Assembly: GCF_026167665.1 (NCBI RefSeq)
Contig: NZ_CP098740.1
Span: 4,898,001-4,962,000 of the forward strand
Origin: Streptomyces drozdowiczii
Lineage (GTDB): Bacteria > Actinomycetota > Actinomycetes > Streptomycetales > Streptomycetaceae
Direction of reading: 5' to 3'
Length of the DNA stretch: 64,000 nt
Each line of letters begins with the position of its first letter. Within the stretch, counting starts at the first letter, position 1. The position numbers and the translations under genes were made by a program. This document shows, piece by piece, positions 16,475 to 25,798 of this stretch. Under the pieces are notes generated by a model, which saw only the letters and a program-made list of their open reading frames with translations, did not search any database and was not told where the DNA came from.

Positions 16475-16622
16475 CTTCTACTCCCCGATCGGTAACAACG
16501 CCGCGACGTCGCAGGGGAGCGGCAGGAGCGGCAGGGTCAGCTGTACAGCGTACGCCTGCCGTTCACCCGGTGATCCCTATATATGCGTGATGTTGGGCAC
16601 CCCGGGTCGAGGGTGCATCGAG

Positions 16623-16660
16623 CGCGTACCGCCGGGGAGCGGTTTTCCCGGCGGTACGCG
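16623..16660 (-). terminator. Terminator of the doxX gene
   Basis: Perfect 14-bp stem (16623-16636 with 16647-16660) and 10-base loop GAGCGGTTTT, 56 bases past the DoxX stop. Long GC stem without a U-tract, the usual Streptomyces form. Confidence 0.75.
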
Positions 16661-16715
16661 AGGGGTGTGCGGGGCCCGGTCGGTCCGGCGGGCCCGGGGG
16701 AGCGGGGAGGGAGGG

Positions 16716-17174
16716 TCAGACGGCGACGGGGGAGGTCTGTTCCTGGGCGCGGTCCCGGTCCTGACGGTCCGGGGTGCGGGCGGCGAGGAGGTTGTCCAGG
16801 GCCAGGGCGCCGGGGCCGGTGAAGACGAGGAGCAGGAAGACCCAGCAGAAGACGGCCGACGGTTCGCCGCCGTTCTGGAGGGGGAGCAGGGCGTGGGACT
16901 GGTGGACCGTGAAGTAGGCGTAGGCCATGGAGCCGGAGGAGACCAGGGCGGCGGCGCGGGTGCCGAGGCCCAGCGCCACGAGGACGCCGCCGACGAGCTG
17001 GATCACCGCCGCGTACCAGCCCGGCCAGGTGCCGGCGGCTATGGAGCCGCCGCCGTGGGCGCCGCCGAGGACGCCGAAGACCGAGGCGGCGCCGTGGCAG
17101 GCGAACAGCCCGCCGACGACGATGCGGAAGAGCGCGAGGACGTAGGGCTGTGCTCGGTGGAGGTGTGGGGTCAT
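16716..17174 (-). CDS. DoxX family membrane protein
   Basis: 152 residues, four TM helices. DoxX features: RIVVGGLFACHGAASVFGVL in the first helix and the QLVGGVLVALGLGTRAAALV pair, followed by FLLLVFTGPGALALDNLL. In mycobacteria a DoxX protein works with superoxide dismutase and a thiosulfate sulfurtransferase in redox defence; that partner set is not nearby. ATG at 17174. Its promoter region carries an iron-box-like sequence. Confidence 0.85.
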   Translation of the reverse strand: MTPHLHRAQPYVLALFRIVVGGLFACHGAASVFGVLGGAHGGGSIAAGTWPGWYAAVIQLVGGVLVALGLGTRAAALVSSGSMAYAYFTVHQSHALLPLQNGGEPSAVFCWVFLLLVFTGPGALALDNLLAARTPDRQDRDRAQEQTSPVAV

Positions 17175-17224
17175 GGGGGGAGGCTCCTTCGGTCTGGTGG
17201 GGACGTGAACCGACTGGGCGCAAA

Positions 17225-17254
17225 AGATTAGGTAGACCTCACCAATACTTGCAA
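17225..17254 (-). promoter_or_regulatory. doxX promoter overlapped by an iron-box-like operator
   Basis: On the minus strand TTGCAA (17254-17249) and TAATCT (17230-17225) are 18 bases apart. The plus-strand TTAGGTAGACCTCACCAAT (17228-17246) matches the DmdR/IdeR iron-box consensus at about 13 of 19 positions and covers the -10 and spacer. Iron-dependent repression is inferred, not shown. Confidence 0.4.
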
Positions 17255-17560
17255 GTTCAACGTTTCGTCAGCTGGCCGGAACCCGACGGTCTGTTGTGCG
17301 CCGTTCGGCGCGCCAATACCGCCTCGAACTGGGCAGCCTCCTTCCTTTGCTTGGCCTGAACCAATGGCGGCGCAGTTTTCCGGCCACCGGCGTCCGGTTC
17401 CGGCGGTGGGTGCTCCCACCACGGCACCCCCGACTTTCACCGGAGCCCCACTGGAGTTCCGGGCCCCTCGCGCCCCGTTGGCGGACTGTGGGCCCGCCGG
17501 CCGGCCCTCGGGGCGGCGTGTGGCTTGTCATGAACAGCAGTAGTAGGCCGAAAACACGTC
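17255..17560. other. Non-coding gap
   Basis: No frame here has a convincing start, ribosome site or codon pattern. It separates the doxX promoter from the 3' terminator of the HNH gene. GC falls slightly around 17255-17350, but nothing definite can be assigned. Confidence 0.5.
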
Positions 17561-17611
17561 GGTGGCCCCGCCGGCCGGCCCGTCGTGCGGGCATCGGCCG
17601 GTGGGGCCACC
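17561..17611 (-). terminator. Terminator of the HNH nuclease gene
   Basis: 16-bp stem (17561-17576 with 17596-17611, one G-T pair) with a 19-base loop, starting 33 bases past the HNH stop codon on the minus strand. Confidence 0.7.
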
Positions 17612-17643
17612 GGGGTCGGGGTCTCGGTCGGGTGTTCCTCGGT

Positions 17644-18288
17644 TCAGCAGCCGCTCAGTGCGGATTGCAGGGCCGACTTCTCCGCCGAGTCGACGGACAG
17701 GTTGTAGTAGTGCTTCACATGGATCCAGGCGCGCACATAGGTGCACTTGTACGCGGCGCGCGGCGGCATCCAGGACGCCGGGTCCTTGTCGCCCTTGGAC
17801 TGGTTGACGTTGTCCGTGACCGCGATCAGCTGCGGGCGGGTCAAGTCGTTGGCGTATGCCTGCCGTTGGGCGTTGGTCCAGCTGGAAGCGCCCGAGCGCC
17901 ACGCCTCGGCGAGCGGCACCATGTGGTCGATGTCCAGGTCGGAGGCGGCGGTCCAGGTGGCACCGTCGTACTCCGAGTACCAACTGCCGCCGGTCGCCGA
18001 GCAGCTGGAGTTCTGGGTGACGTTCGTGCCGTCCCGCTTCAGGACGACCTCACGGGTGTCGCAGGCTCCCGACTGGGTGATCCAGTGCGGGAACTTGTCC
18101 CGGCTGTACCCGCTGGACGAGCCCTCCGCCTTGACGGTCAGCTCGCTCAGATAGGTGCGGGCGGTGGACGCGGAGACCGGAGTGGGCATGGCCGCCTGGG
18201 CGCTCGGGGCGGTGAGCAGGCCGGTGGTGGCGGCGAGTGCGGCGGATGCGGCGAGGACGGCTATGCGACGCGCGTAGACACCTGACAT
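17644..18288 (-). CDS. Secreted HNH family nuclease (DUF1524)
   Basis: 214 residues. Signal peptide at residues 1-33, cleavage around PSAQAA. The mature domain is a DUF1524/HNH family nuclease: DLDIDHMVPLAEAWRSGASS carries the catalytic DHxxP box, QLIAVTDNVNQSKGDKDPAS supplies the Asn, and KCTYVRAWIHVKHYYNLSVD supplies the final metal-binding His region. Four Cys probably form disulfides. Exported nucleases of this kind degrade environmental DNA. ATG at 18288. Confidence 0.9.
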   Translation of the reverse strand: MSGVYARRIAVLAASAALAATTGLLTAPSAQAAMPTPVSASTARTYLSELTVKAEGSSSGYSRDKFPHWITQSGACDTREVVLKRDGTNVTQNSSCSATGGSWYSEYDGATWTAASDLDIDHMVPLAEAWRSGASSWTNAQRQAYANDLTRPQLIAVTDNVNQSKGDKDPASWMPPRAAYKCTYVRAWIHVKHYYNLSVDSAEKSALQSALSGC

Positions 18289-18524
18289 GCGAACTCCCTT
18301 GATGTGGGGGGATGTGGACGGGCTGTCATGAACGGCCCGGCCATCGTGGCGGCGCCGGGTTTCCGTGGGGTGGGCGCCAGGTAACAGGGTGGCGACATGG
18401 GCACGTCACATCAAGGGATCTGACAAAGGGCTTCGTGGTGCGGGGGGCGTACGGATCCGTGCGCGCGGGCGCGGTGAGCCGGGCCGGTGCGGAGCTCACG
18501 TCCGTGACCTGCGCAGAGCGCATG
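18289..18524. other. Upstream region of the HNH gene
   Basis: 236 bases without a credible gene. Presumably holds the HNH promoter (minus strand) because the HAD-gene terminator is at its right edge. No clear -35/-10 pair or operator could be picked with confidence. Confidence 0.45.
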
Positions 18525-18561
18525 CGTACGGCCCCCGCCCGGGGTGGGCGAGGGCCGTACG
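18525..18561 (-). terminator. Terminator of the HAD gene
   Basis: 16-bp stem (18525-18540 with 18546-18561, one mismatch), 5-base loop, about 97 bases past the HAD stop codon. Confidence 0.7.
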
Positions 18562-18657
18562 GAGGTTCGTGGTGCTGGTGTTTGACGTGGGGTCAGCGGC
18601 CCAGGTGCGGGCGTCGGCGGTCCCGGTGCGCGGGGCTTCGGGCGCCCCGTCGGGAGA

Positions 18658-19320
18658 CTACCGCGCCTGGACGTGCAGCGTGATCGCGCCGTCCGCCGCC
18701 GCCTCGACGCGCAGCTGCGTCAGGTCGGCCACATGGGCGTCCGGGGAGTGGGCCCCGGCGCGCGGGCCGACGCCGAGCACACGCATGCCGGCCGCCCGGC
18801 CCGCCGCGATGCCCGCCTCGGAGTCCTCGAAGACCACGCAGTCCTCCGGGGCGAAGCCCAGCGCCGCGGCGCCCTTGAGGAAGCCCTCCGGGTCCGGCTT
18901 GCTGGCGCCCACGCTCTCGGCGGTGACGCGGAGGTCCGGCATCCGCAGCCCGGCGGCGCCCATCCGGGCCGTCGCCAGCGCCAGGTCGGCCGAGGTGACC
19001 AGGGCGTGCGGAAGGGCGGCGATGGCGTCCATGAACGCGGGGGCGCCGCCGATCGGAACGACCCCGTCGGTGTCGGCGGTCTCCTCGGCGAGCATCACCT
19101 TGTTGTCCGCGTAGTTCTGCTCCATCGGGCGCTCCGGCAGCAGGACCGCCATCGTGGCGTAGCCCTGGCGGCCGTGGACCACCTTCAGCGCCTCTTCCGG
19201 GTCCAGCCCGTTCCGCAGCGCCCAGCGGCGCCAGCAGCGCTCCACGACGGCGTCGGAGTTCACCAGGGTGCCGTCCATGTCGAGCAGCAGGGCGCGGGCG
19301 GTGAGGGCGGTGGCCGGCAT
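18658..19320 (-). CDS. HAD-IA sugar-phosphate-type phosphatase
   Basis: 220 residues from ATG 19320 ([20 protein letters not shown]). HAD motifs: [55 protein letters not shown]. The cap is a small helical C1 domain between motifs I and II. The closest functional type is the glycerol-3-phosphatase / 2-deoxyglucose-6-phosphatase group (HAD subfamily IA), hydrolysing small phosphate esters in the cytoplasm. Exact substrate unknown. No partner gene; own terminator downstream. Confidence 0.85.
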   Translation of the reverse strand: MPATALTARALLLDMDGTLVNSDAVVERCWRRWALRNGLDPEEALKVVHGRQGYATMAVLLPERPMEQNYADNKVMLAEETADTDGVVPIGGAPAFMDAIAALPHALVTSADLALATARMGAAGLRMPDLRVTAESVGASKPDPEGFLKGAAALGFAPEDCVVFEDSEAGIAAGRAAGMRVLGVGPRAGAHSPDAHVADLTQLRVEAAADGAITLHVQAR

Positions 19321-19514
19321 GGGCGGGCTCCAGAGACAGGACGGGGGAAGCGAACACCGCGGGGGTGAGCGGCGCGGGAGATCAAGCGGCCCCCGCCCGC
19401 CGGTCAGGGTGTGCGCGCAGGGGCCACTTTGTTTCTCCACGATACAAAAACGGGGTCGCAAATGCGAATCCCCTCCCGGAGGCGGCCCGTCAGGCCCGTC
19501 ACCCGTCAGGCCCG

Positions 19515-20561
19515 TCAGCGGCGCCCGCGCCCGGTCGTCATGGCCTCCAGGCGGCTGCGGGTGTTCGGGCCGTAGACGCCCTCCGGATCGCCGTCGATGT
19601 TCCACCAGGTCTGGAGATCGCTCACGGCCTTCTCCGTGCGGTCCCCGTACTCCGAGTCGACCGGCCCGTTGTACACCCAGACCTCCCGCAGCCGGTTCTG
19701 GAGCTCCGCGACCTCCGCGCCCTGGTCGCCCCGCCGCAGCGTCCCGGTCTCGTCCGGCGACGAGGGGGGCGGCGCCACGCCCTCGACCGGGGCGCTGCTG
19801 CTCGCGGTCGCCGACGGGGACGACGCGGCGCCCGTGCCCGGCGCCGTGGAGGACTCCGTGGCGGAGCGGGACGGGGAGGCGGAGGCCGAGGGGGAGGCGG
19901 ACGACGACGCGGAGGCCGAGGCGGACGAGCTGGGGGAGGCGGAACGGCTGGGCGGCGCGGAGGCGGAGGCCGAGGCGGACGGGGCGGGCTCGCCGCTCTC
20001 CTCGGGGAGGCTGGTCACCGTGGAGGGCAGGGCCTGGTCCAGGTCGGCCTCCCCGCCGCCGTCCCCGTTGAACAGCCCGCCGACGAAGGCCGCCGTGCCG
20101 ACCACCGCGACCACGGCCGCCCCCGCGATCACCGCGGCGAACGGCTTGCGGCGGCGCGGGGCCACCGGGTCGGGGCCGGTGAGGAGGAGGGCGGTGTCGG
20201 GCTCCCCGGTCTCCGGCGCGGCGCCCGCCGCCGGGTCCAGGAAGAGCGGCATCGTGGTCGCCGCGTCGCCCTCGGGGCCGTGGACCCGCGGAGCGCCCGG
20301 CGGGGGTGCCGTGGGCGCCGTCCCGGTGCCGTCGCCCAGGGTCACGTACGGGCGGATGCGCAGCGGGTCGAAGTCCTCCGCCGCGGCCATCTCGGCGGAC
20401 CGGCCCGCGTGGTGCTCGTCGGCGATGCGCTGCTGTTCGGCGGCCCGCTCCGGGTCGGTGACGTAACCCCGCGTACCGGCGCTCCGGCCCGCGCAGGCGC
20501 AGCCGGGAGCGGCGCCCGGTCTGCTCTCCGTACCGCACTCCGGGCATATCTGTCCGGCCAT
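19515..20561 (-). CDS. Membrane-anchored peptidoglycan-binding protein
   Basis: 348 residues from ATG 20561; GGGGAGGGG precedes the start. N-terminus is a small Cys-rich zinc-ribbon-like segment ([13 protein letters not shown], then CACAG). A charged cytoplasmic stretch leads to one TM helix at ~residues 146-168 ([20 protein letters not shown]). Next is a ~90-residue Ser/Ala/Pro low-complexity linker suited to crossing the cell wall. The C-terminus is a PG_binding_1 domain ([40 protein letters not shown]). It probably tethers the membrane to peptidoglycan. Confidence 0.85.
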   Translation of the reverse strand: MAGQICPECGTESRPGAAPGCACAGRSAGTRGYVTDPERAAEQQRIADEHHAGRSAEMAAAEDFDPLRIRPYVTLGDGTGTAPTAPPPGAPRVHGPEGDAATTMPLFLDPAAGAAPETGEPDTALLLTGPDPVAPRRRKPFAAVIAGAAVVAVVGTAAFVGGLFNGDGGGEADLDQALPSTVTSLPEESGEPAPSASASASAPPSRSASPSSSASASASSSASPSASASPSRSATESSTAPGTGAASSPSATASSSAPVEGVAPPPSSPDETGTLRRGDQGAEVAELQNRLREVWVYNGPVDSEYGDRTEKAVSDLQTWWNIDGDPEGVYGPNTRSRLEAMTTGRGRR

Positions 20562-20696
20562 CGTGGGTCCCCTCCCCTTGAACTGCCTGCGATTATGCAG
20601 CCCGCCGCCGAGAAGCCCAATCATCCGGCCTCCCGGCAGGCCATAACGGGGCAGAACAGACAGGATGGGGGTGTAGCGGATCCGAGGAGATGTCTC

Positions 20697-22757
20697 ATGG
20701 CCCAGCAGCTGAGCTCGACCGCCCAGGCCCCCGGTGGGGACCGCTCCACGCGTTCGGTGCTGGTGGCGATCGGCGCCCTGCTCCTCGGCATGCTGCTCGC
20801 GGCACTCGACCAGACCATCGTCTCCACCGCGCTCCCCACCATCGTCAGCGACCTCGGCGGGCTCGAACACCTCTCGTGGGTGGTCACGGCCTATCTGCTG
20901 GCGTCGACCGCCGCGACCCCGCTCTGGGGGAAGCTGGGCGACCAGTACGGGCGCAAGAAGCTGTTCCAGACCGCGATCGTCATCTTCCTGATCGGCTCCG
21001 CGCTCTGCGGTCTCGCCCAGAACATGCCCCAGCTGATCGGCTTCCGCGCGCTCCAGGGGCTCGGCGGCGGCGGTCTGATGGTGCTGTCGATGGCGATCGT
21101 CGGCGACATCGTCCCGCCCCGCGAGCGCGGCAAGTACCAGGGGCTCTTCGGTGCCGTGTTCGGTGCGACGAGCGTCCTCGGACCGCTGCTCGGCGGCTTC
21201 TTCACGCAGCACCTCAGCTGGCGCTGGGTCTTCTACATCAACCTCCCGATCGGCGTCGTCGCCCTCCTGGTGATCGCCGCCGTGCTGCACATCCCGGTCC
21301 GCCGGACGAAGCACACCATCGACTACCTGGGCACCTTCCTCATCGCCTCGGTCGCCACCTGCCTCGTCCTCGTCGCCTCGCTCGGCGGCACGACCTGGCC
21401 CTGGGGCTCGTGGAAGATCATCGGCCTCGCCGTGCTGGCCGTGGTGCTCCTGATCGCGTTCGTGTTCGTGGAGCGGCGCGCCACCGAGCCGGTGCTGCCG
21501 CTGAAGCTGTTCCGGATCAGGACCTTCAGCCTCGTCGCGGTGATCAGCTTCGTCGTCGGCTTCGCGATGTTCGGCGCGATGACCTATCTGCCGACCTTCC
21601 TCCAGGTCGTGCACGGCATCACGCCGACGATGTCCGGTGTCCACATGCTGCCCATGGTGTTCGGGCTGCTCATCACCTCGACGGTGTCCGGGCAGATCGT
21701 CAGCCGTACGGGCCGCTGGAAGGTCTTTCCGGTCGCCGGCACCGGCATCACCGCGATCGGGCTGCTGCTCCTGCACCGGCTGACGGTGTCCAGCGGCACC
21801 TGGGAGATGAGCGCCTACTTCTTCGTCTTCGGCGCGGGCCTCGGCCTGGTGATGCAGGTGCTCGTCCTGGTCGTGCAGAACGCCGTCTCGTACCGGGACC
21901 TCGGCGTGGCGACCTCGGGGGCGACGTTCTTCCGGTCCATCGGGGCTTCGTTCGGTGTGGCGATCTTCGGCACCATCTTCACCAACCGGCTCACCGCCAA
22001 ACTCGGTGATGCGCTCGACGGACGGCCGCTGCCGCCCGGGGTCGACGCGGACAGCCTGGCCGCCGACCCGCGCGCCATCGGACAGCTGCCGGACGCGCTG
22101 CGGGGGCCGGTGCTCCAGGCGTACTCGACGTCGATCACGGACGTCTTCCTGTACGCGGCACCCGTCGTCCTGGTCGCCTTCCTCTTCGCCTGGCTGCTCA
22201 AGGAGGACAAGCTGCGCGGATCGGTGACGGCGCCGGACCCGAGCGAGACCCTGGCGTCCAACCCGGTCGAGCGCTCCTCGTACGACGAGTGCGCGCGGGC
22301 CCTGTCCGTGCTGGCCACCCGGGAGGGCCGCCGCGAGGTCTACGTCAAGATCACCGAGAAGGCGGGCTTCGACCTGCTGCCCGCCGCCAGCTGGATGCTG
22401 CTGCGGATCAAGCGCCACGGCACCGTGGAGCCGGCCCGGCTCGCCGAGGTGGCGCCCGTGCCGCTGCGGGTGATCAACGACGCGGCCCGGCAGCTGGAGG
22501 GGCGCGGGCTCGTCCGGCGGGTCGGGGTGCAGATGGTGCTCACCGAACCGGGCGCCGAGGCGGTGGTGAAGCTCGCCCAGGCCCGCGAGGACTCCCTCGC
22601 CGAGCTGCTGGGCGACTGGTGGGGGCCGGACCGGCCGACGGACCTGGTCGCGCTGGTCTCCGAGCTGACCCGGGAGACCAGCGGGTCGAGCAAGGAGCGC
22701 CCGCACAGCCCGGAGCCGAAGCGCGACCACGCGGCGGGGCACCCGTACCGGGATTGA
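20697..22757 (+). CDS. DHA2 MFS transporter with C-terminal winged-helix domain
   Basis: 686 residues, larger than the usual ~500. ATG at 20697 with GAGGAG 7 bases before. Residues 1-510 form a 14-TM EmrB/QacA-type drug pump: [40 protein letters not shown] (motif A) and [20 protein letters not shown] (motif C). Residues ~540-650 are a soluble MarR-like winged helix ([40 protein letters not shown], with [15 protein letters not shown] as wing). This architecture recurs in actinomycetes; the extra domain may sense substrate or bind DNA from the membrane. Stands alone with its own ribosome site. Confidence 0.88.
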   Translation: MAQQLSSTAQAPGGDRSTRSVLVAIGALLLGMLLAALDQTIVSTALPTIVSDLGGLEHLSWVVTAYLLASTAATPLWGKLGDQYGRKKLFQTAIVIFLIGSALCGLAQNMPQLIGFRALQGLGGGGLMVLSMAIVGDIVPPRERGKYQGLFGAVFGATSVLGPLLGGFFTQHLSWRWVFYINLPIGVVALLVIAAVLHIPVRRTKHTIDYLGTFLIASVATCLVLVASLGGTTWPWGSWKIIGLAVLAVVLLIAFVFVERRATEPVLPLKLFRIRTFSLVAVISFVVGFAMFGAMTYLPTFLQVVHGITPTMSGVHMLPMVFGLLITSTVSGQIVSRTGRWKVFPVAGTGITAIGLLLLHRLTVSSGTWEMSAYFFVFGAGLGLVMQVLVLVVQNAVSYRDLGVATSGATFFRSIGASFGVAIFGTIFTNRLTAKLGDALDGRPLPPGVDADSLAADPRAIGQLPDALRGPVLQAYSTSITDVFLYAAPVVLVAFLFAWLLKEDKLRGSVTAPDPSETLASNPVERSSYDECARALSVLATREGRREVYVKITEKAGFDLLPAASWMLLRIKRHGTVEPARLAEVAPVPLRVINDAARQLEGRGLVRRVGVQMVLTEPGAEAVVKLAQAREDSLAELLGDWWGPDRPTDLVALVSELTRETSGSSKERPHSPEPKRDHAAGHPYRD

Positions 22758-22764
22758 CCTGCTG

Positions 22765-23268
22765 TCATACGGGGAAGGCCCCGGCTCTCGGGGCCACCTC
22801 CTTGGCGAACCAGTGCTCCGCGTACGGCCCCCGGTTGAACGCCGGGACCTCCCGGAAGCCGTGCTTCGCGTACAGGCCGCGCGCCTCCACCAGGTCGTGC
22901 CGGGTGTCCAGCCGGAGCAGGGCCGCCCCCAGCGCCCGGGCCCGTTCCTCCAGCGCCGCGAGCAGCAGCCCGCCGCCGCCCGTGCCCCGGAACTCCGGGC
23001 GGACGTAGACCCGGGTGACTTCAGCGGTGTCCGCGGCCACGAGGACCAGCCCCGCGCAGGCGGCCGCCCGGCCCCCGGAGCGGCCGACGACGAAGTCACC
23101 GGTGGGGGCGGTCAGCAGCGCGGCGCCGTCGTCGGTGAGCCCGTCCTCGATCTCCTCGGCCGTCGCCGGGCGTCCCCAGTAGCGGCCGGCGACCTCGGCG
23201 TAATAGTCGCGCCGGAGCAGGGCCGCGTCCGGGGAGTCGAAGGGTTCGGGCGCCACGGTCCAGGTCAT
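22765..23268 (-). CDS. GNAT family N-acetyltransferase
   Basis: 167 residues from ATG 23268 (MTWTVAPEPFDSPDAALLRR). GNAT core: VTRVYVRPEFRGTGGGGLLL is motif A with the acetyl-CoA pyrophosphate loop (R-G-T-G-G-G), and LRLDTRHDLVEARGLYAKHG is motif B. Acceptor unknown. Convergent with the MFS-winged-helix gene (8 bases apart) and divergent from the serpin gene (60 bases), so it may share a control region with the serpin. Confidence 0.85.
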   Translation of the reverse strand: MTWTVAPEPFDSPDAALLRRDYYAEVAGRYWGRPATAEEIEDGLTDDGAALLTAPTGDFVVGRSGGRAAACAGLVLVAADTAEVTRVYVRPEFRGTGGGGLLLAALEERARALGAALLRLDTRHDLVEARGLYAKHGFREVPAFNRGPYAEHWFAKEVAPRAGAFPV

Positions 23269-23327
23269 TGGGTCATTCTTGCTACCGCACATGTGTATGA
23301 GCCAAGCGATTTTGAGGGGGCGGCGGC

Positions 23328-24428
23328 GTGGTGGCGCAGGGGAACGGGGCCCATGCGGTCCGAGGGCTCGGCGAGCGGTGGATCCGGGAGCTGGCCGGGT
23401 CGGGCGGTGACTTCGTCTGCTCGCCCGCCGGGCTGTGGCTGGCCCTGACCGCACTCGCGGCCGGGGCGCGCGGGGCGACCGCCGACGAACTGCGGGCGGT
23501 GCTCGGGGTGGCCGGGGACGAGGCGGCCGGGGCGGCGACGGCCACGGCCCGGGCGCTGGCGGCCACCGACGGGCTGGGCGTGGCGACCCGGGTGTGGACG
23601 CGGACCCCGGTGCACCGGCGGCTCCGCAGGGCGCTGCCGGACATCGGCTTCGGACCCATGGACCCGGACGAGGTGGACGCGTGGGTCCGGAAGACGACCG
23701 GCGGGCTCATCGAGCGGCTGCCGGTGGCCGTGAACGACCAGATGCTGCTGGTGCTCGTCAACGCGCTCGCGCTGAAGACGGACTGGGCGATTCCGTTCAC
23801 CCGGGAGGCGACCCGGGACCGGCCGTTCACCGATGCGGCGGGTGTCACCCGTGAGGTGCCGACGATGTTCGGGAAGCCCCCGTCCTGGGACGTCTGGATG
23901 ACCGGGGGCGCGTTCGTCCTCGATCTGCGGTGCGCCCGGCGAGGGCCGGACGGGCCGCCGCCCGTCAAGGTGCGCCTCGTGCTGGGGCGGCCCGGCGAGG
24001 GGGCGGCCGAAGTGCTTCCGGCGGCCTGGGCACCGAAGGAGGCGCGGACCGCCCTGCACGCGGACGTCGTGACCATCGCGGTCCCGCGCTTCACCCTGCG
24101 TACGCACATCCGGGCCACCGATCAGCTGCCGGCGCTCGGGGTCCGCCTCGCCTCGACCCCGGCCGCCGACTTCTCCGGGCTCTCGGCCACCCCGCTCATG
24201 CTCTCCGAGGCGGTGCAGGAGGCCGTGCTGAAGGTGACCGAGGAGGGCCTGTCGGCCGCCGCCGTGACGGTGCTGCCCGCACCGGCGGGCGCGGAGCCGG
24301 GACCGCCCCCGCGCCGCCTGCACCTCGCCTTCGACCGGCCCTTCGGCATCGTCGTCCTGGACCCCGGCGAGGAGGTCCCGCTCTTCGCCGGCTGGCAGGC
24401 CGAGACCCCCTCGGACACCGCCGACTAG
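23328..24428 (+). CDS. Serpin family protein
   Basis: 366 residues from GTG 23328. Serpin signatures: NDQMLLVLVNALALKTDWAI (strand 3A, N-A-L-x-K/L-W), hinge VLKVTEEGLSAAAVTVL (Glu-Glu-Gly followed by small residues, needed for loop insertion), and FDRPFGIVVLDPGEEVPLFA near the C-terminus (serpin PF-box). No signal peptide, so it is cytoplasmic. The reactive loop runs through the Pro/Gly-rich segment after TVLPAPAGAEPG; the target protease cannot be named. Serpins are uncommon in bacteria but recur in actinomycetes. It overlaps the convergent DUF2330 gene by 4 bases. Confidence 0.75.
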   Translation: MVAQGNGAHAVRGLGERWIRELAGSGGDFVCSPAGLWLALTALAAGARGATADELRAVLGVAGDEAAGAATATARALAATDGLGVATRVWTRTPVHRRLRRALPDIGFGPMDPDEVDAWVRKTTGGLIERLPVAVNDQMLLVLVNALALKTDWAIPFTREATRDRPFTDAAGVTREVPTMFGKPPSWDVWMTGGAFVLDLRCARRGPDGPPPVKVRLVLGRPGEGAAEVLPAAWAPKEARTALHADVVTIAVPRFTLRTHIRATDQLPALGVRLASTPAADFSGLSATPLMLSEAVQEAVLKVTEEGLSAAAVTVLPAPAGAEPGPPPRRLHLAFDRPFGIVVLDPGEEVPLFAGWQAETPSDTAD

Positions 24429-25580
24429 CGCAGCGGCGGCGGCGCGAAGACCGGCGGCGGGGGCAGCACCGGGCGCCGCCGCCGGGCGCGTACGACCAGG
24501 AACAGCGGCAGGGCCACCACCAGCACCGCGCCGCCGAGCAGCGTGAGCAGCCAGGCCGGCATCCCGGCCCAGGTCAGCAGCGTGTCCCGGTGGACGACGG
24601 TCCGGTACGGGGTGTCCGCGGCCGTCGCCCGCAGCTCGTGGTCGCCGTCGATCCGCTCCGGCGACGGGAAGTACTGGTCGATGGCCGTCACGAACACCGG
24701 CTTGTCCCCGGTGACCGCCCCCAGCGCCTCGTACGGCTCCTTCGCCGGGTCGACGCGGCCCGCGAACGCGACCTTCGGGGCCGTCCGCCGATCGCGCCGC
24801 GCGGTTCCATGCGGTGGTCGGCCAGCACGTACAGGTCGAGCGACTGCGGGGTCGCGGCGAGCTTGGACAGGCGCATCGGATAGACCAGCCGGTCGCTGGC
24901 GAACCGCAGCCGCAGCGGGTCGAGCGTCCCGCTCAGCGTGCCCCCTGCCGCTCCGGCGCGAGGCGCACCGCCACGTACTCCCACTTCTGCTCGACGTACG
25001 GGGTGAGGGCCGTGGCGAGGCGGTCCGGCAGCTCGAAGCCGTTCTCCTTCAGCCAGCTCTCCAGCGCCTCCGGGTCGGTCGCCGCGAGCCGGGCCACGTC
25101 GAACGGGCCGAGCCGTTCCCGGCCGACCACGTCGACCGGGGCGGCGGCCTTGGGGGCCCCGGCGCCGTCGCCCGCGGAGTTCCCCGAACCGCCGAACGGC
25201 CAGTCCTTGTCGCGGGGCCAGAAGTAGTGCCGCTCCTCGGTGACCGGAGCGGTGATGGCCTTCAGCTCGTCGAAGAGCTTCGCGTCGCCCAGCTCGACCG
25301 TGGCGCGGTGCGGCACCGGCATGATCCAGGCCGCGTCCGGCGCGTTCCCCCGGACGCTCAGCTGCATCACGATCTGCTCGGTGCGGCCGTCCCAGCCGAC
25401 CGCCGAGGTCTCCCGGTCGACCGCCACCTGGCTGTTCCGGTGCACCACCATCGCCCCGCAGCCGCAGGCGTACGCCGGAGCGATCAGCGACCCCACCTGG
25501 AGCGACACCAGCATCAGGAGCAGGGAGAGCGCCCGGACCGCCCAGCCCCCCGTCCTTCCGTTTCCCCCCGCGCGCCGCAT
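24425..25580 (-). CDS. DUF2330 family membrane protein, two apparent frameshifts
   Basis: Three frames make one protein of ~384 residues. Frame A (from ATG 25580): signal peptide, then PAYACGCGAMVVHRNSQVAV, the DUF2330 opening, with WIMPVP. Frame B: GTLSGTLDPLRLRFASDRLV, YPMRLSKLAATPQSLDLYVL. Frame C: FVTAIDQYFPSPERIDGDHE, then a C-terminal TM helix and an Arg-rich tail. Adding one base in the C-run 24941-24945 and one near 24785 restores a single frame; the translated bridge between B and C then reads TAPKVAFAGRVDPAKEPYEA. DUF2330 proteins are exported, anchored and of unknown role. Likely sequence error rather than a pseudogene. Confidence 0.7.
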
Positions 25581-25798
25581 CTTCCGTCCTCCCCGTCGTT
25601 GCTGATCACGGGCTCAGACGTGCGCGGGCCCCGGCCGGTTCCGGGCCCGCCGCCCGCCCGGGCGGGCGGACTTTCGGAGAAAGCGGAGTGACAGTCAGGC
25701 GTAAAGGGGGTTGATTGGGTCTACCCAAGAGCACAATGCGAAGGTTTCACACATGCCGGACAATCGCCCGGCATCAGACCTTGGAGGGTCGGCGCAGC

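Noticed and set aside
16537..17223. 228-codon minus-strand frame overlapping doxX
   Set aside because: Arg/Pro-rich shadow of the DoxX gene in another frame.
17228..17440. 70-codon minus-strand frame in the doxX-HNH gap
   Set aside because: No ribosome site, poor codon use and overlaps the doxX promoter.
19515..23099. Very long minus-strand frame (>1100 codons) opposite the MFS-winged-helix gene
   Set aside because: Only its 3' part (to 20561) is a real gene; the rest is antisense of the transporter and rich in His/Gln/Arg.
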